Program-made: the position numbers and the translations under genes
The notes under the pieces: generated by a model
What the model saw: the letters and a program-made list of their open reading frames with translations, nothing else
The model's database searches: none
Told to the model about the DNA's origin: nothing
Source of the DNA: JAKOQB01 sp036824465
GTDB lineage: Bacteria; Pseudomonadota; Gammaproteobacteria; Burkholderiales; Burkholderiaceae_F
Reading direction: 5' to 3'
Length of the DNA: 26,412 bases
NCBI GenBank assembly: GCA_036824465.1
Contig: DAITAC010000061.1
Coordinates: 1-26,412 of the forward strand
Shown: piece by piece, positions 7,724 to 15,904 of the stretch
Numbering within the stretch: position 1 is the first letter of the stretch
Layout of the letters: every line of letters starts with the position of its first letter

Positions 7724-9658
7724 ATGCGCACATCGCGAGACGCCGAGGGGGGACAAAAACCGGGTCGCAACGACCCGTGTCCTTGCGGCAGCGGGCGCAA
7801 GTACAAGGTCTGCTGTGGCGCAGTGACGTCCACGCATGGGGCGCGCAGTCTCGTGCGCATTGAGCCGGTTGATGCCCGAGCGTTGCAGGCCGCGCTAAGC
7901 CAGGCCGCCCGGGCCCGTGCGGACGGACGCGCGGGCGAGGCGATCGCCGCATTGTTTCACGCCGTTTCGCTCGATCCGCAGAACGCCGCGCTGCACTTGG
8001 AACTGGGTACGCTGCTCTTGGGAAGTGGCCGTCCTCGCGACGCACTGTCCTCTATCGACCGGGCGATCGGACTGGAGCCGGGCGCGGCGCAGGCGCATGT
8101 ACGCCGCGGCTCGGCCCTGGAGCAGCTCGGCAGGTTTAAGGAAGCCATCGAGGCCTACCGGCATGCCACCTCGCTGGCGCCGCGGCTCGTCGAGGCCTAC
8201 GTGCGTCTCGGGACGGTCCTGCATCTTGGTGCGCGCAACGGTTTCGTACTTGAGGTGAAGCACGCGAATACATCGGGACTGCCGTTCAAGATCGAAACTG
8301 TGAACGTGCAGGATCTTCGGGCGGCGGCGGCAAAGAGCTTTCGCCGGGCCGCTACGCTTGAACCCAAGCCCGCTCTGTCCCGGCTATTTGGCGCGCATGC
8401 GCTGATTGCGGAGGGTGCGATACAGGAGGCACAGGCAGCGCTGCAGCAGGTCATCGCGCTCGAGCCAGGCAACGTCAGCGCCCACGCGCAGTTGGGAAAG
8501 ATACTATCCGAGTCGGGTCAGTCGCAGGAAGCCTTCGCAGCCTTCGAGAAGGTGTTGCAGCTCGATCCGCGCGCGGTGGGTTGTTACTACGATCTCGTGC
8601 GTGTGCGTCGACTGCGCGAAACGGACCGGCCACTCCTGCATCGCATGCTCGAGGTGATGCAACGCGATGACCTTCAGGACATCCATCGCATCATGCTGCG
8701 GCTGGCCGTCGGGAAGGCGTACGACGACCTCGACGAACCCGAACAGGCCATCCGGCATTTTATGGTGGCGAACCGACTGAAGGGTCGTGTTCTACCGCTC
8801 GATCGCGACCTGATCACGCGGCGAGTGGACTGGCAGATTCGCACCTTCACGAAGGAATTCTTCGCCCGCAACACCGGGGCAGGCTCGCCCGATCGCACTC
8901 CCATATTGGTACTCGGGATGCCGCGCGCTGGTACGACGCTCGTGGAGAGCGTACTTGCCTGTCACAGTCAGGTCGGCGCGGGACAGGAGTTGGCGTTCTG
9001 GAACCAGCAGGGCCGCAAAATGATGGAGGCAGGCGCGGTTCCGGCCGCTGAAAGTCTGCGCGAGATTGCCGATACTTACCTCGCGCTTCTGCGCTTCATA
9101 TCGAAGGCACCGCGCGTTACGGACAAGAAGCCCCAGAATTTCATGTGGGCAGGATTGGTCCGTCTGGTGTTCCCCGAGGCCCGCATCATCCATTGTCGCC
9201 GTAACCCGCTGGACACGTGCGTGTCCGTGCTCGCCAATTTCTTTGCACCACAGCCTGATTTCTCAACTGAGCCCAACGACCTCGTCTTCTACTATCGTGA
9301 GTACGAGCGCGTCATGGCGCATTGGCGGACCGTGCTGCCAGCCGATCGCTTTGTCGAGGTGGACTACGAATCACTTGTAGCGGATCCGGAGCCGGCAATC
9401 CGCCGCATTCTCGAATTTTGCGATCTCGGTTGGGAAGAAACATGCGTCCATCCCGAACTCAGCAAGCGCAACGTAAGTACCGCGAGTCTCTGGCAGGTGC
9501 GCCAGCCCATCTTCAAGGGCTCGGTGGGCCGCTGGCGGCGCTACGAGCCGTGGCTGGCAGAGCTTCGCGCGCTTGGACCGCAATTCGATGGGGAGCCGGT
9601 CCATCAAGCAGTGCGGGGCAAGACGATCGAGCCTCTTGGAAAGGAAGCATCCGTTTGA
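7724..9658 (+). CDS. SEC-C motif + TPR + sulfotransferase fusion protein
   Basis: A 644-residue three-part protein. Residues 14-31, GRNDPCPCGSGRKYKVCC, form a SEC-C zinc-binding motif with Cys19, 21, 30 and 31. Residues about 45-300 are TPR units (for example NAALHLELGTLLLGSGRPRD). One is interrupted by a 35-residue insertion around FVLEVKHANTSGLPFKIETV. The C-terminal third is a sulfotransferase: ILVLGMPRAGTTLVESVL (about 393-410) is the PAPS 5'-phosphosulfate loop and RIIHCRRNPLDTCVSVLANF (about 486-505) the 3'-phosphate segment. TPR-sulfotransferases are common in proteobacteria and their acceptors are largely unknown. The SEC-C element (known from SecA and many cytosolic proteins) probably gives a metal-stabilised protein-interaction site. 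Start ATG 7724. The gene faces away from the GH42-like gene and towards the second GT41 gene. Confidence 0.9.
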   Translation: MRTSRDAEGGQKPGRNDPCPCGSGRKYKVCCGAVTSTHGARSLVRIEPVDARALQAALSQAARARADGRAGEAIAALFHAVSLDPQNAALHLELGTLLLGSGRPRDALSSIDRAIGLEPGAAQAHVRRGSALEQLGRFKEAIEAYRHATSLAPRLVEAYVRLGTVLHLGARNGFVLEVKHANTSGLPFKIETVNVQDLRAAAAKSFRRAATLEPKPALSRLFGAHALIAEGAIQEAQAALQQVIALEPGNVSAHAQLGKILSESGQSQEAFAAFEKVLQLDPRAVGCYYDLVRVRRLRETDRPLLHRMLEVMQRDDLQDIHRIMLRLAVGKAYDDLDEPEQAIRHFMVANRLKGRVLPLDRDLITRRVDWQIRTFTKEFFARNTGAGSPDRTPILVLGMPRAGTTLVESVLACHSQVGAGQELAFWNQQGRKMMEAGAVPAAESLREIADTYLALLRFISKAPRVTDKKPQNFMWAGLVRLVFPEARIIHCRRNPLDTCVSVLANFFAPQPDFSTEPNDLVFYYREYERVMAHWRTVLPADRFVEVDYESLVADPEPAIRRILEFCDLGWEETCVHPELSKRNVSTASLWQVRQPIFKGSVGRWRRYEPWLAELRALGPQFDGEPVHQAVRGKTIEPLGKEASV

Positions 9659-9796
9659 AAGCGGTGCGCAATCCTTGACATGTTGCATATCGCCGTGTTG
9701 CGCGATGCATAATCGAAGTCAAAATTTCTTCATCTGGTCCTGATCGTTTCCGGCCGTGCGGGGGAGGGGGACGCGAGCGCGGCTCGGTGAGCCTTC
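9659..9796. other. intergenic stretch with a weak hairpin
   Basis: Downstream of the sulfotransferase fusion there is an imperfect inverted repeat at about 9685-9709 (GCAT..CGC / GCG..ATGC around a short loop), followed by an AT-rich stretch. It could end the transcript, but the stem is interrupted and there is no clear T-tract. TTGACA at 9675-9680 matches a -35 box, but no -10 box lies at the right distance. Confidence 0.25.
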
Positions 9797-10060
9797 ACTC
9801 GGGCCCAGACTGTACTGCTTGTGGAAACCGTGGAAGCCGCCGTGGCGAACGCAGATCTGCGTCGCATTCCGGGCGTACCGGAAATCCTCTTCGGAGCGAA
9901 CGATCTGCGGCTTTCGCTGAGTCTGCCAAGCCATTTCGATGCGCTCGTCCTCGAATTGGCTGAGCGGGCCTGCGAGCACGTGGCTGCTGTGGGCCTGCGG
10001 GTTGGAGTTGGGCGCCTGGCGAGAGTGGGCGACAATAGCTTTCGCACACCCGCCGACCTG
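9797..10060 (+). pseudogene. probable remnant of an HpcH/HpaI-type aldolase
   Basis: In one frame (codons starting at 9797) the translation reads TVLLVETVEAAVANADLRRI, then PGVPEILFGANDLRLSLSLP, then SHFDALVLELAERAC and HVAAVGLRVGVG. HpcH/HpaI aldolase / citrate-lyase-beta family proteins have, in the same order, an ET-x-x-A-V-A-N segment, PG(V/I)D-x-L-x-x-G-x-NDL, a short SLG-x-P-like turn, and a helix ending in G-x-x-x-G. The frame has a stop at 9788-9790, just before the recognisable text, so the first half of the barrel is missing. After about 10060 the translation loses family character. The similarity is judged by eye and needs a profile search. If correct, this is a truncated relic without a start codon. 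Confidence 0.5.
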
Positions 10061-10280
10061 GTGGCGGCGCAGATTGTGCGATTGCGCGCAGCCGCGTCGC
10101 TTGTATCCGCGCATTCTTCCGGCGACCGCTGCCTGCCGAACTCGCTCGTGAAGTCAGCGAAATGCGCAGTTGGCTCTACCAGTGTGCGCAGATGCCGGCA
10201 CGGTGGCGCGCAGCGGGCGACGGCAACTGCAGTTGCTCCGATCGAGGAGTGAATCGAACAACGAGTGAGGAATTCGATCG
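10061..10280. other. intergenic stretch upstream of the second GT41 gene
   Basis: Nothing clearly recognisable. One plus-strand frame (about 10113-10220) gives FFRRPLPAELAREVSEMRSW and more, which has coding-like character and may be another gene fragment, but I cannot name a family. A Shine-Dalgarno-like GTGAGG at 10265-10270 lies ten bases before the ATG at 10281. Confidence 0.3.
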
Positions 10281-12692
10281 ATGACAAACGACGAAGTTCA
10301 GCAGGTTCCGGTGAGTGAGGCGATGCGGCTGGCCATGGGTCACCATGAGGCGGGTCGGCTGCAAGAGGCGGAAATGATCTATCGGGCCATTCTGGACGCG
10401 GATCCTGTCCATCGGGGCGCCAGTTACCACCTGGCGCTCATCGCCTTGCAGACTGGCCGCGCAAAGGAGGCGTTGTCTGCTTTGAAGGCTGCCATGGAGG
10501 CAGACCCAACGAATGCGGCGGTCTTGATGAATTATGCGGTTGCACTTGTTGGCAGCGGCGATCCCGGGTCGGCGCGCAGCACCCTGCTTCAGGCGCGGCA
10601 GCGTGGCTTTAGTGGCCAGGCATTCGACAAGTTGTTTGCGCAGGTCGAAAGAGTGATCGGCTCGCGTTCCGTTGGGCGTCACCAGAGCAGCTCAGAGGAC
10701 CGCGCGCGGGATCCGTCTCCTGCCGAACTGTCTTCGCTCGCGAAGCTATATGAGCAGGGCAAGCATGATGAGCTTGAGACCCTGACCGCACGGCTGATGG
10801 AGCGTTTTCCGAGCTCGGCGCGCGTGCTTCATTTGCTCGGTGCCTCGCGCCTGACCCGGAATCTCACCCGGGAGGCGAACGAGACGCTGGAGCGCGCGCG
10901 TCAACTCAGTCCCGACGATCCCGAGATTCTCAACTTGCTGGGCGTGGCTAGTTTCCGGCTTGGGCACCACGAACAGGCACGGTTGATGTTCGAGCAGAGC
11001 CTCGCGCGCGACGCAGGCCGCTACGACACGCTCGTCAATGCATCAGCAAACGCCCGCGCTGCCGGCGACACAGTTGTCGCCCGTCGCTATGCCGAACAGG
11101 CACTGACACTTCGGCCAAACGGCGTGGAAGCGATATTCAGTCTTGGCAATGCGGCCTCGGCCAGCGGGCGTAATGACGAGGCAGTGGAACTCTATCGTCG
11201 GGCAATCGCCTTGGATTCGAGCTTTGCCGATCTTTACATGAACCTCGGCAATGTCCTCACCAGTATGGGCAAACCCGGAGAGGCGGCAATCGCTCTGCAA
11301 CAGGCGCTTTCCCTGCTCCCGGATTACGCACCGTTACATCTGAATCTCGGCCGTGCGCTGCACGACCTTGGGGAGACTGCCGCGGCGCAGCGTCACTTTC
11401 GCGCCGCTTCAGATCTGGACTCGAGCCTGGTCGAAGCGCACAGCTCCTACCTGTTCTCCCTTGTCCACGACGAAACCATTTCGCCCCAGCAATCCTTTGA
11501 AGAACATCTTCGCATCGGCGAGCTAATCGAAGCGCCGCTTCGGCACACGTGGCGCGAGCACGAAAATGACCGTGATCCGGAGCGCGATCTTCGGATCGGC
11601 TTCGTGTCCGGAGATTTGCATGACCACCCGGTAGCCAATTTGATCGAGCCAATCTGGATAGAGATGAAGGGTATGCGCCACCGCATCCATGTCTATTCCA
11701 ATAGGTTTTCGGACGATGCGGTCGCTGCGCGTTTGCGCGCGCTTGCGGACGACTGGGTGCAGGTCGAGCGAATGAGCGATGAGGCGCTTTGCGAGCGCAT
11801 CCGCGCGGACAGAATCGACATTCTTTTTGATCTGTCCGGCCACACCGCGCGCAACCGGCTGCTCGTGTTTGCCCGCAAACCTGCGCCCATTCAGGTGAGT
11901 TGGATCGGCTACCCGGGCACCACAGGACTGTCCGCGATGGATTACCGCTTCGTGCGCGGGTTGGACTCGCGAGGCAATAATTTCGAGGCCCTGTTCTGCG
12001 AGAAGCTGGTCCGTTTTGGATTTCGTGGTTTCCGGCCGGCACAGGATTCGCCGCAGATCAATCGCCTGCCCGCGCTGTCGAGTGGATTTGTGACTTTCGG
12101 CAGCTTCAACCGACCGAGTAAATTAGGTGAGCGGGTGATCGCACAGTGGAGTCGGGTGCTGCTTGCGATTCCCAATTCCAGGCTGCTGATCGCAGGGGTG
12201 GGGGATGCAAGGACCGAGGATCGGCTGCGGGCTTCATTCCATGCGCAGGGCATTACGCCGGAAAGACTCGAATTCCGCCCGCGTGTCCCGCTTCCGGAGT
12301 ATCTCGCCTTTCATCACGAGGTCGATATCGGGCTCGACACTTTCCCGTATTCGGGCGGAACCACGACCAGCCACGCCCTTTGGATGGGGGTACCAGTGCT
12401 GACGGTCGCCGGCCCGTCTTTGCAGCAGAATCATGCAGCTTCGATTCTCGCCACCGTCGGTTTGTTCGACTGGATTGTTGAATCCGAGGATGCTTTCGTC
12501 GGCCGTGCCGTGGCGGCCGCCGCCGATCTTCCGACACTGGACCTGCTTCGGTCGAGCATGCGCGAGCGCGCGGTTCGGTATTTCGAGGGGTCTCAGAACG
12601 AGGGCGGGCCCGAGCTCGACGCCGCCTTCAAGACCATGTGGCGACGCTGGTGTTCTGGCCAGGCACCGGAAAGCTTTACGGTGGCAACCTGA
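10281..12692 (+). CDS. TPR protein with GT41 (O-GlcNAc transferase-like) domain, second copy
   Basis: An 803-residue protein with the same plan as the gene at 1739-4033: TPR units over residues 1-395 (for example EAMRLAMGHHEAGRLQEAEM, ADLYMNLGNVLTSMGKPGEA), with a low-complexity linker near 130-150, then a GT41 catalytic domain from about 435. Landmarks are IGFVSGDLHDHPVANL (about 440-455, conserved His), FDLSGHTARNRL, APIQVSWIGYPGTTG, FGSFNRPSKLGER (about 605-617, Lys equivalent to the UDP-binding Lys of OGT) and PYSGGTTTSHALWMGVP. It should use a UDP-sugar and work in the cytosol. The acceptor, protein or glycan, is not known. The ATG at 10281 has a Shine-Dalgarno-like GTGAGG at a ten-base distance. 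The sequence differs enough from the other copy (for example RPSKL against NLAKL) to suggest an old duplication or separate origins. Confidence 0.92.
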   Translation: MTNDEVQQVPVSEAMRLAMGHHEAGRLQEAEMIYRAILDADPVHRGASYHLALIALQTGRAKEALSALKAAMEADPTNAAVLMNYAVALVGSGDPGSARSTLLQARQRGFSGQAFDKLFAQVERVIGSRSVGRHQSSSEDRARDPSPAELSSLAKLYEQGKHDELETLTARLMERFPSSARVLHLLGASRLTRNLTREANETLERARQLSPDDPEILNLLGVASFRLGHHEQARLMFEQSLARDAGRYDTLVNASANARAAGDTVVARRYAEQALTLRPNGVEAIFSLGNAASASGRNDEAVELYRRAIALDSSFADLYMNLGNVLTSMGKPGEAAIALQQALSLLPDYAPLHLNLGRALHDLGETAAAQRHFRAASDLDSSLVEAHSSYLFSLVHDETISPQQSFEEHLRIGELIEAPLRHTWREHENDRDPERDLRIGFVSGDLHDHPVANLIEPIWIEMKGMRHRIHVYSNRFSDDAVAARLRALADDWVQVERMSDEALCERIRADRIDILFDLSGHTARNRLLVFARKPAPIQVSWIGYPGTTGLSAMDYRFVRGLDSRGNNFEALFCEKLVRFGFRGFRPAQDSPQINRLPALSSGFVTFGSFNRPSKLGERVIAQWSRVLLAIPNSRLLIAGVGDARTEDRLRASFHAQGITPERLEFRPRVPLPEYLAFHHEVDIGLDTFPYSGGTTTSHALWMGVPVLTVAGPSLQQNHAASILATVGLFDWIVESEDAFVGRAVAAAADLPTLDLLRSSMRERAVRYFEGSQNEGGPELDAAFKTMWRRWCSGQAPESFTVAT

Positions 12693-12782
12693 TCCGTGCC
12701 GAGCTTGCGCAGCCACGGTCGCCGCCGAACTAATTCCATGCGAACAGCCTGCGACAGCCGTGCTGTCTGCATTGATAAAGAG

Positions 12783-13923
12783 ATGATTCGCTGCCTGATC
12801 CCCGACCTTCCAGATGCGGACGCCTTGATGCCGTGGCTCACGCGTATCGATCAGAACCGGTGGTACACAAACTCCGGACCGCTGATCCACGAGTTCGAGC
12901 AGCGGCTTCTCGCTTTCTTCGAAGGTGGAAAGGACGCAACTTGCGTCACGCTGTCGTCGGGAATGAGTGCGCTGGAACTCGGCCTGAAGGCACTCGGCGT
13001 CGGCGATGGAATGCGGGTGCTTCTGCCCGCGCTGACGCTTCCCGCCACGGCGCTTGCGGTCGCGCGATGCGGTGCCGGTGTTCGGTGACGTGTGTCCAAA
13101 CAGTTGGGCACTTACACCTGTGATCGCACGCCGTGTGTTGGACCGCGTACACCTCGATCTGATCATGCCGGTTGCCGCCTTCGGTCTGCCACTGCCGTGC
13201 GCCGAGTGGGATGGGTTCGTGGCGGAGACAAAGGTTCCCGTTCTTGCGGATGCGGCGGCGGCGTTGGGCACTCAAACATTGGGCAAGCGGGTGCACTGGA
13301 CTTTCAGCATGCACGCCACCAAGCCGATGGGGATCGGTGAGGGCGGTCTTTTTGTTTCATTTGATGCGACCCTGGCCGAACGCGTTCGCCGCCTGGCCAA
13401 CTTCGGGTTCGACGCGAGGCTGGTGCGTGTCGCAGGAGGAACGAATGCCAAGCTGAGCGAGTACACTGCCGCAGTCGGTCTCGCACAGCTTGAACGCTGG
13501 CCACGGATGCGCGCGGTGCGCAGCTTAGTGCTGCAAGACTATCGGCGTCGCCTCGCCAATGTGCCGGACGTCGCAATGCAGAGTGGCGAAGACTTTCCGC
13601 CCGCGACGTCTTGCGTGCGGATTCCCGCAGACGCGGCGGTTGTTGCCGAAGGCCTCGCCCGCGCCGGCATCGAGACACGCCGGTGGTACCTGCCGCCTTT
13701 GTATGAGCATCCGGTTTTCGGCGACACGCCAAGGATCGGCCCGGACGGCGGAAGGAGGTTGCCGGCGACAGAATATCTGGCGACCGCACTGCTGGGGTTG
13801 CCGTTCAATACCCGGCTGTCGACGGAAGACGTGGCATAGGTCGTGGATGCACTCGCTATGGAACTGGAACTAAGCAAGGCAGATCCACGAGGTGGAACGG
13901 CCTCAGCGCGAGTCACATTTTGA
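12783..13923 (+). pseudogene. DegT/DnrJ/EryC1/StrS aminotransferase, frameshifted and with an in-frame stop
   Basis: The first part (from the ATG at 12783, stop 13086-13088) reads IPDLPDADALMPWLTRIDQN, WYTNSGPLIHEFEQRL, VTLSSGMSALELGL and LLPALTLPATALAVARCGA. The second part, in the +1 frame from about 13066, continues VPVFGDVCP, AAFGLPLPCAEWDGF, VLADAAAALG and FSMHATKPMGIGEGG, where Lys (codon 13321-13323) is the PLP-binding lysine, and then RRWYLPPLYEHPVF. The halves join at about 13066-13075. A net +1 shift fits one inserted base or loss of two or five bases in the repetitive GCGGTGCCGGTG. A second lesion is TAG at 13837-13839 after GLPFNTRLSTEDVA. The normal C-terminal helix continues in frame behind it (VVDALAMELEL) to the TGA at 13921. 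Intact members transaminate 4-keto or 3-keto nucleotide sugars. This copy is probably inactive unless the frameshift is a sequencing error. Confidence 0.85.
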
Positions 13924-14140
13924 GCGGCCTTTTCGGTCGCGCAAGGGTCATCGGCGTCGCGTCGCTGCTTGTCGCACACGGAAGTGCTGCCGGCACGCCA
14001 GCATAATTCGCCGCGGGCATGCACCAAGAGCCAACAACCTACGCTGTGCCGCCGACGAAGGTGCGGCTGCGGCGTCGGGTCGCGGCCACTGATTACTGCA
14101 GAGACCGGGCGGCCTGTCAAAGCGATTTCTGGAGCATGCA
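13924..14140. other. non-coding gap inside the acyltransferase-P450-ACP cluster
   Basis: 217 bases between the aminotransferase relic and the acyltransferase gene. A plus-strand frame (about 13920-14006, LSGLFGRARVIGVASLLVAH) is open but matches no family I know. At the right edge GGAG (14131-14134) is the Shine-Dalgarno for the next gene. The other genes of the cluster abut, so this gap may be what remains after a deletion. Confidence 0.35.
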
Positions 14141-14797
14141 TTGAATGTTTTGATACTGGGAGCCGGCGGCCACGGTCAGACGGTCGCCGACGCATTGTTG
14201 CGCGCCACCAGAATCGATCTTGAAACGCGCGCGATTGGATTTCTCGACGACACGCCCGAACTTCAAGGCTGGCGGTACCAGGGTATCCCGCTCCTCGGGA
14301 GGATCGACCGCGTCGCCGACGTGCCCCACGACGGCGCAATCGTTGCCATCGGCGACAACAGCTTACGCCGCCAGATCTTTCTGCGCTTGCAGGCGCTGGG
14401 GATCAAGTTTGTTTCGGTCGTGCATCCGACGGCAGTGCTCGCGCTCGACGTCGAGATCGGACCTGGTTGTTACATCGGCGCAAACGCGGTCGTCGGGGTG
14501 GCTTCGAAGATCGGCGCGAACACGATCCTCAACGGAGGAGGGTGCCTCGGCCATCACAACCGAATCGGCGATCACGTTCACATTGCACCGGGCGTCAACT
14601 CCGCAAAGGACGTACACATCGACGAAGGAACGCAGATCGGCGTCGGCACGATTTTGCTTCCCGGCCGTTCGGTCGGAAGGTGGAGCGTCGTCGGCGGTGG
14701 CTCGCTGGTGGCGCGCGACATTGGCGACGGTGTTCTTGCCGTGGGATCGCCCGCGCGCGCCATTCGAAGGATTGTCGCCGATCATGGAAAGCACTGA
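14141..14797 (+). CDS. NeuD/PglD-type sugar O/N-acyltransferase
   Basis: A 218-residue protein with an N-terminal Rossmann-like half (LILGAGGHGQTVADALL, GAGGHG at residues 7-12; IGFLDDTPEL) and a C-terminal left-handed beta-helix of hexapeptide repeats (IGPGCYIGANAVVGVASKIG and further). GHHNRIGDHVHIAPG (137-151) holds the His expected to act as base. Members transfer an acetyl or other acyl group to the amino group of 4-amino-sugar nucleotides (PglD, VioB, PerB) or to sialic acid (NeuD). The start is TTG at 14141, chosen because GGAG (14131-14134) is six bases upstream and the Rossmann strand begins two residues later. The preceding gene is an aminotransferase, the classical partner, but is broken. 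The next gene starts three bases after the stop, so they are likely translated together. The acyl donor could be acetyl-CoA or the ACP encoded two genes downstream. Confidence 0.88.
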   Translation: MNVLILGAGGHGQTVADALLRATRIDLETRAIGFLDDTPELQGWRYQGIPLLGRIDRVADVPHDGAIVAIGDNSLRRQIFLRLQALGIKFVSVVHPTAVLALDVEIGPGCYIGANAVVGVASKIGANTILNGGGCLGHHNRIGDHVHIAPGVNSAKDVHIDEGTQIGVGTILLPGRSVGRWSVVGGGSLVARDIGDGVLAVGSPARAIRRIVADHGKH

Positions 14798-14800
14798 ACC

Positions 14801-15904
14801 ATGCACATGATGAAGGTCAACGCGGCGCTCATGCGCCGACTGGCGCTGCGCAGCCACACGGTCGCGGGTCTGGCCGGTCCTGATGTGCCGACGATACAAA
14901 CGATCAGCGACGCCGACGGCCGAACGCATCTGGTGTTCTCGAGTTCGGCGTGCACGGCAATTCTCAGTGATGACACTTTCGTGCCGCCGGATATCGCATC
15001 GGCGGTCGAAACGGTCGGCAAGACGTTCGGCAAAGATGTCTCGGCGGCGTCCGCGTTTCTCCGCCGGACGCCGTTGCTTTCCAGCGGCGCGATTCACAAG
15101 GCGAGGCGTGGCCAGTTCTTGCGGCACCAGAGCCAGATGCGGCGTCGGCACGCGGCGTTCATCGAGGCCAGTGCCGAGCGGCATTGCGAGAACATTGAAA
15201 CATCTGCAGACGTCGAGTCGGCCCGCAACCCGGCTGCGGCGTTTGTCGATTGCATCCTGCGACAGATCTTCGACACAGAGATGGCGAACGGAGGCGCCCT
15301 GTTCGATCGGTTGACCGGTCTGCCGGCCAGCGTGCTGGATTACGTCCAGCATCCCCGCCTGCTCGGCGAGACGTCGAGCCGAATCGCCGAGTTCCTGTCT
15401 GCGTGGGACCGAGTTCATCACCGCGAGTCAGAAGCGGATGGCGCGGCGTTGCCGTTTGTCCTGCTTGGGTATGTGCTGATGGGCCGCGATCCTCTGATCG
15501 GCGGCTTGAGCGCGTTCCTGCATGACTTCGCGCTGACGCAACGCACGCCCGCTGAACGCGATCGATGGCTGGGGGAGCTCTCGGCCAGGCGCCTGTTCCA
15601 GATCACCTCGCCAGTCAACTTCATCGCTCGCTCGGCGGCGGCGGAGCGTGACGTCGACGGCGTGACAGTGCGGGCTGGCGATCGGCTTCTGCTGATGCTT
15701 CCCTACGCAAACGCGGCGCAATGCGACAGTATCGGCATGGCGGGCATGGCATTTGGCCACGGGCAGCACACTTGTGTCGGAACCGCGCTTTCGCTGCAGA
15801 TCGCGGACGCTTTCCTTGCCGCATTCCGTAAACGATTCGCCCGAATCCACGCTTTCAGCATCAGGCCTGCGAAGATCGTTCCCGGTGTTTTTCTTTGCTA
15901 CAGA
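14801..15904 (+). CDS. atypical cytochrome P450
   Basis: The frame ends in TGA at 15905-15907, giving 368 residues, short for a P450 (usually about 400). The heme ligand loop FGHGQHTCVG (residues 318-327, Cys325) fits F-x-x-G-x-x-x-C-x-G. SSGAIHKARRGQFLRHQ (94-110) corresponds to the helix C region, and SPVNFIARSAA (270-280) with GVTVRAGDRLLLMLPYANAA to the conserved beta-strand and meander approach. Two hallmarks are altered. The K-helix E-x-x-R is replaced by RLFQ (264-267, just before ITSPV). The I-helix, where A-G-x-(D/E)-T is usual, reads MGRDPLIGGL (227-236), so the oxygen-activating Thr is absent. Activity, or a role other than monooxygenation, is therefore open. The start is ATG at 14801, three bases after the acyltransferase stop. 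Its stop overlaps the ACP start (ATGA), implying translational coupling and a shared function. No redox partner gene is seen. Confidence 0.85.

Noticed and set aside
7763..7818. SEC-C motif as evidence for a SecA or secretion gene
   Set aside because: The rest of the protein is TPR and sulfotransferase. The motif is widespread outside SecA.
9675..9713. Promoter-like TTGACA and CATAAT
   Set aside because: The spacing is 27 bases, far from 16-18, and no intact gene starts close behind.
9719..10287. Minus-strand frames in the gap before the second GT41 gene
   Set aside because: Ser/Arg/Thr-rich translations without motifs. The plus strand shows aldolase-like text instead.
11257..12042. 261-codon minus-strand frame opposite the second GT41 gene
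   Set aside because: Cys/Arg-rich shadow of a conserved catalytic domain.
14363..15421. 352-codon minus-strand frame opposite the acyltransferase and P450 genes
   Set aside because: Crosses two recognisable genes and has no family character.
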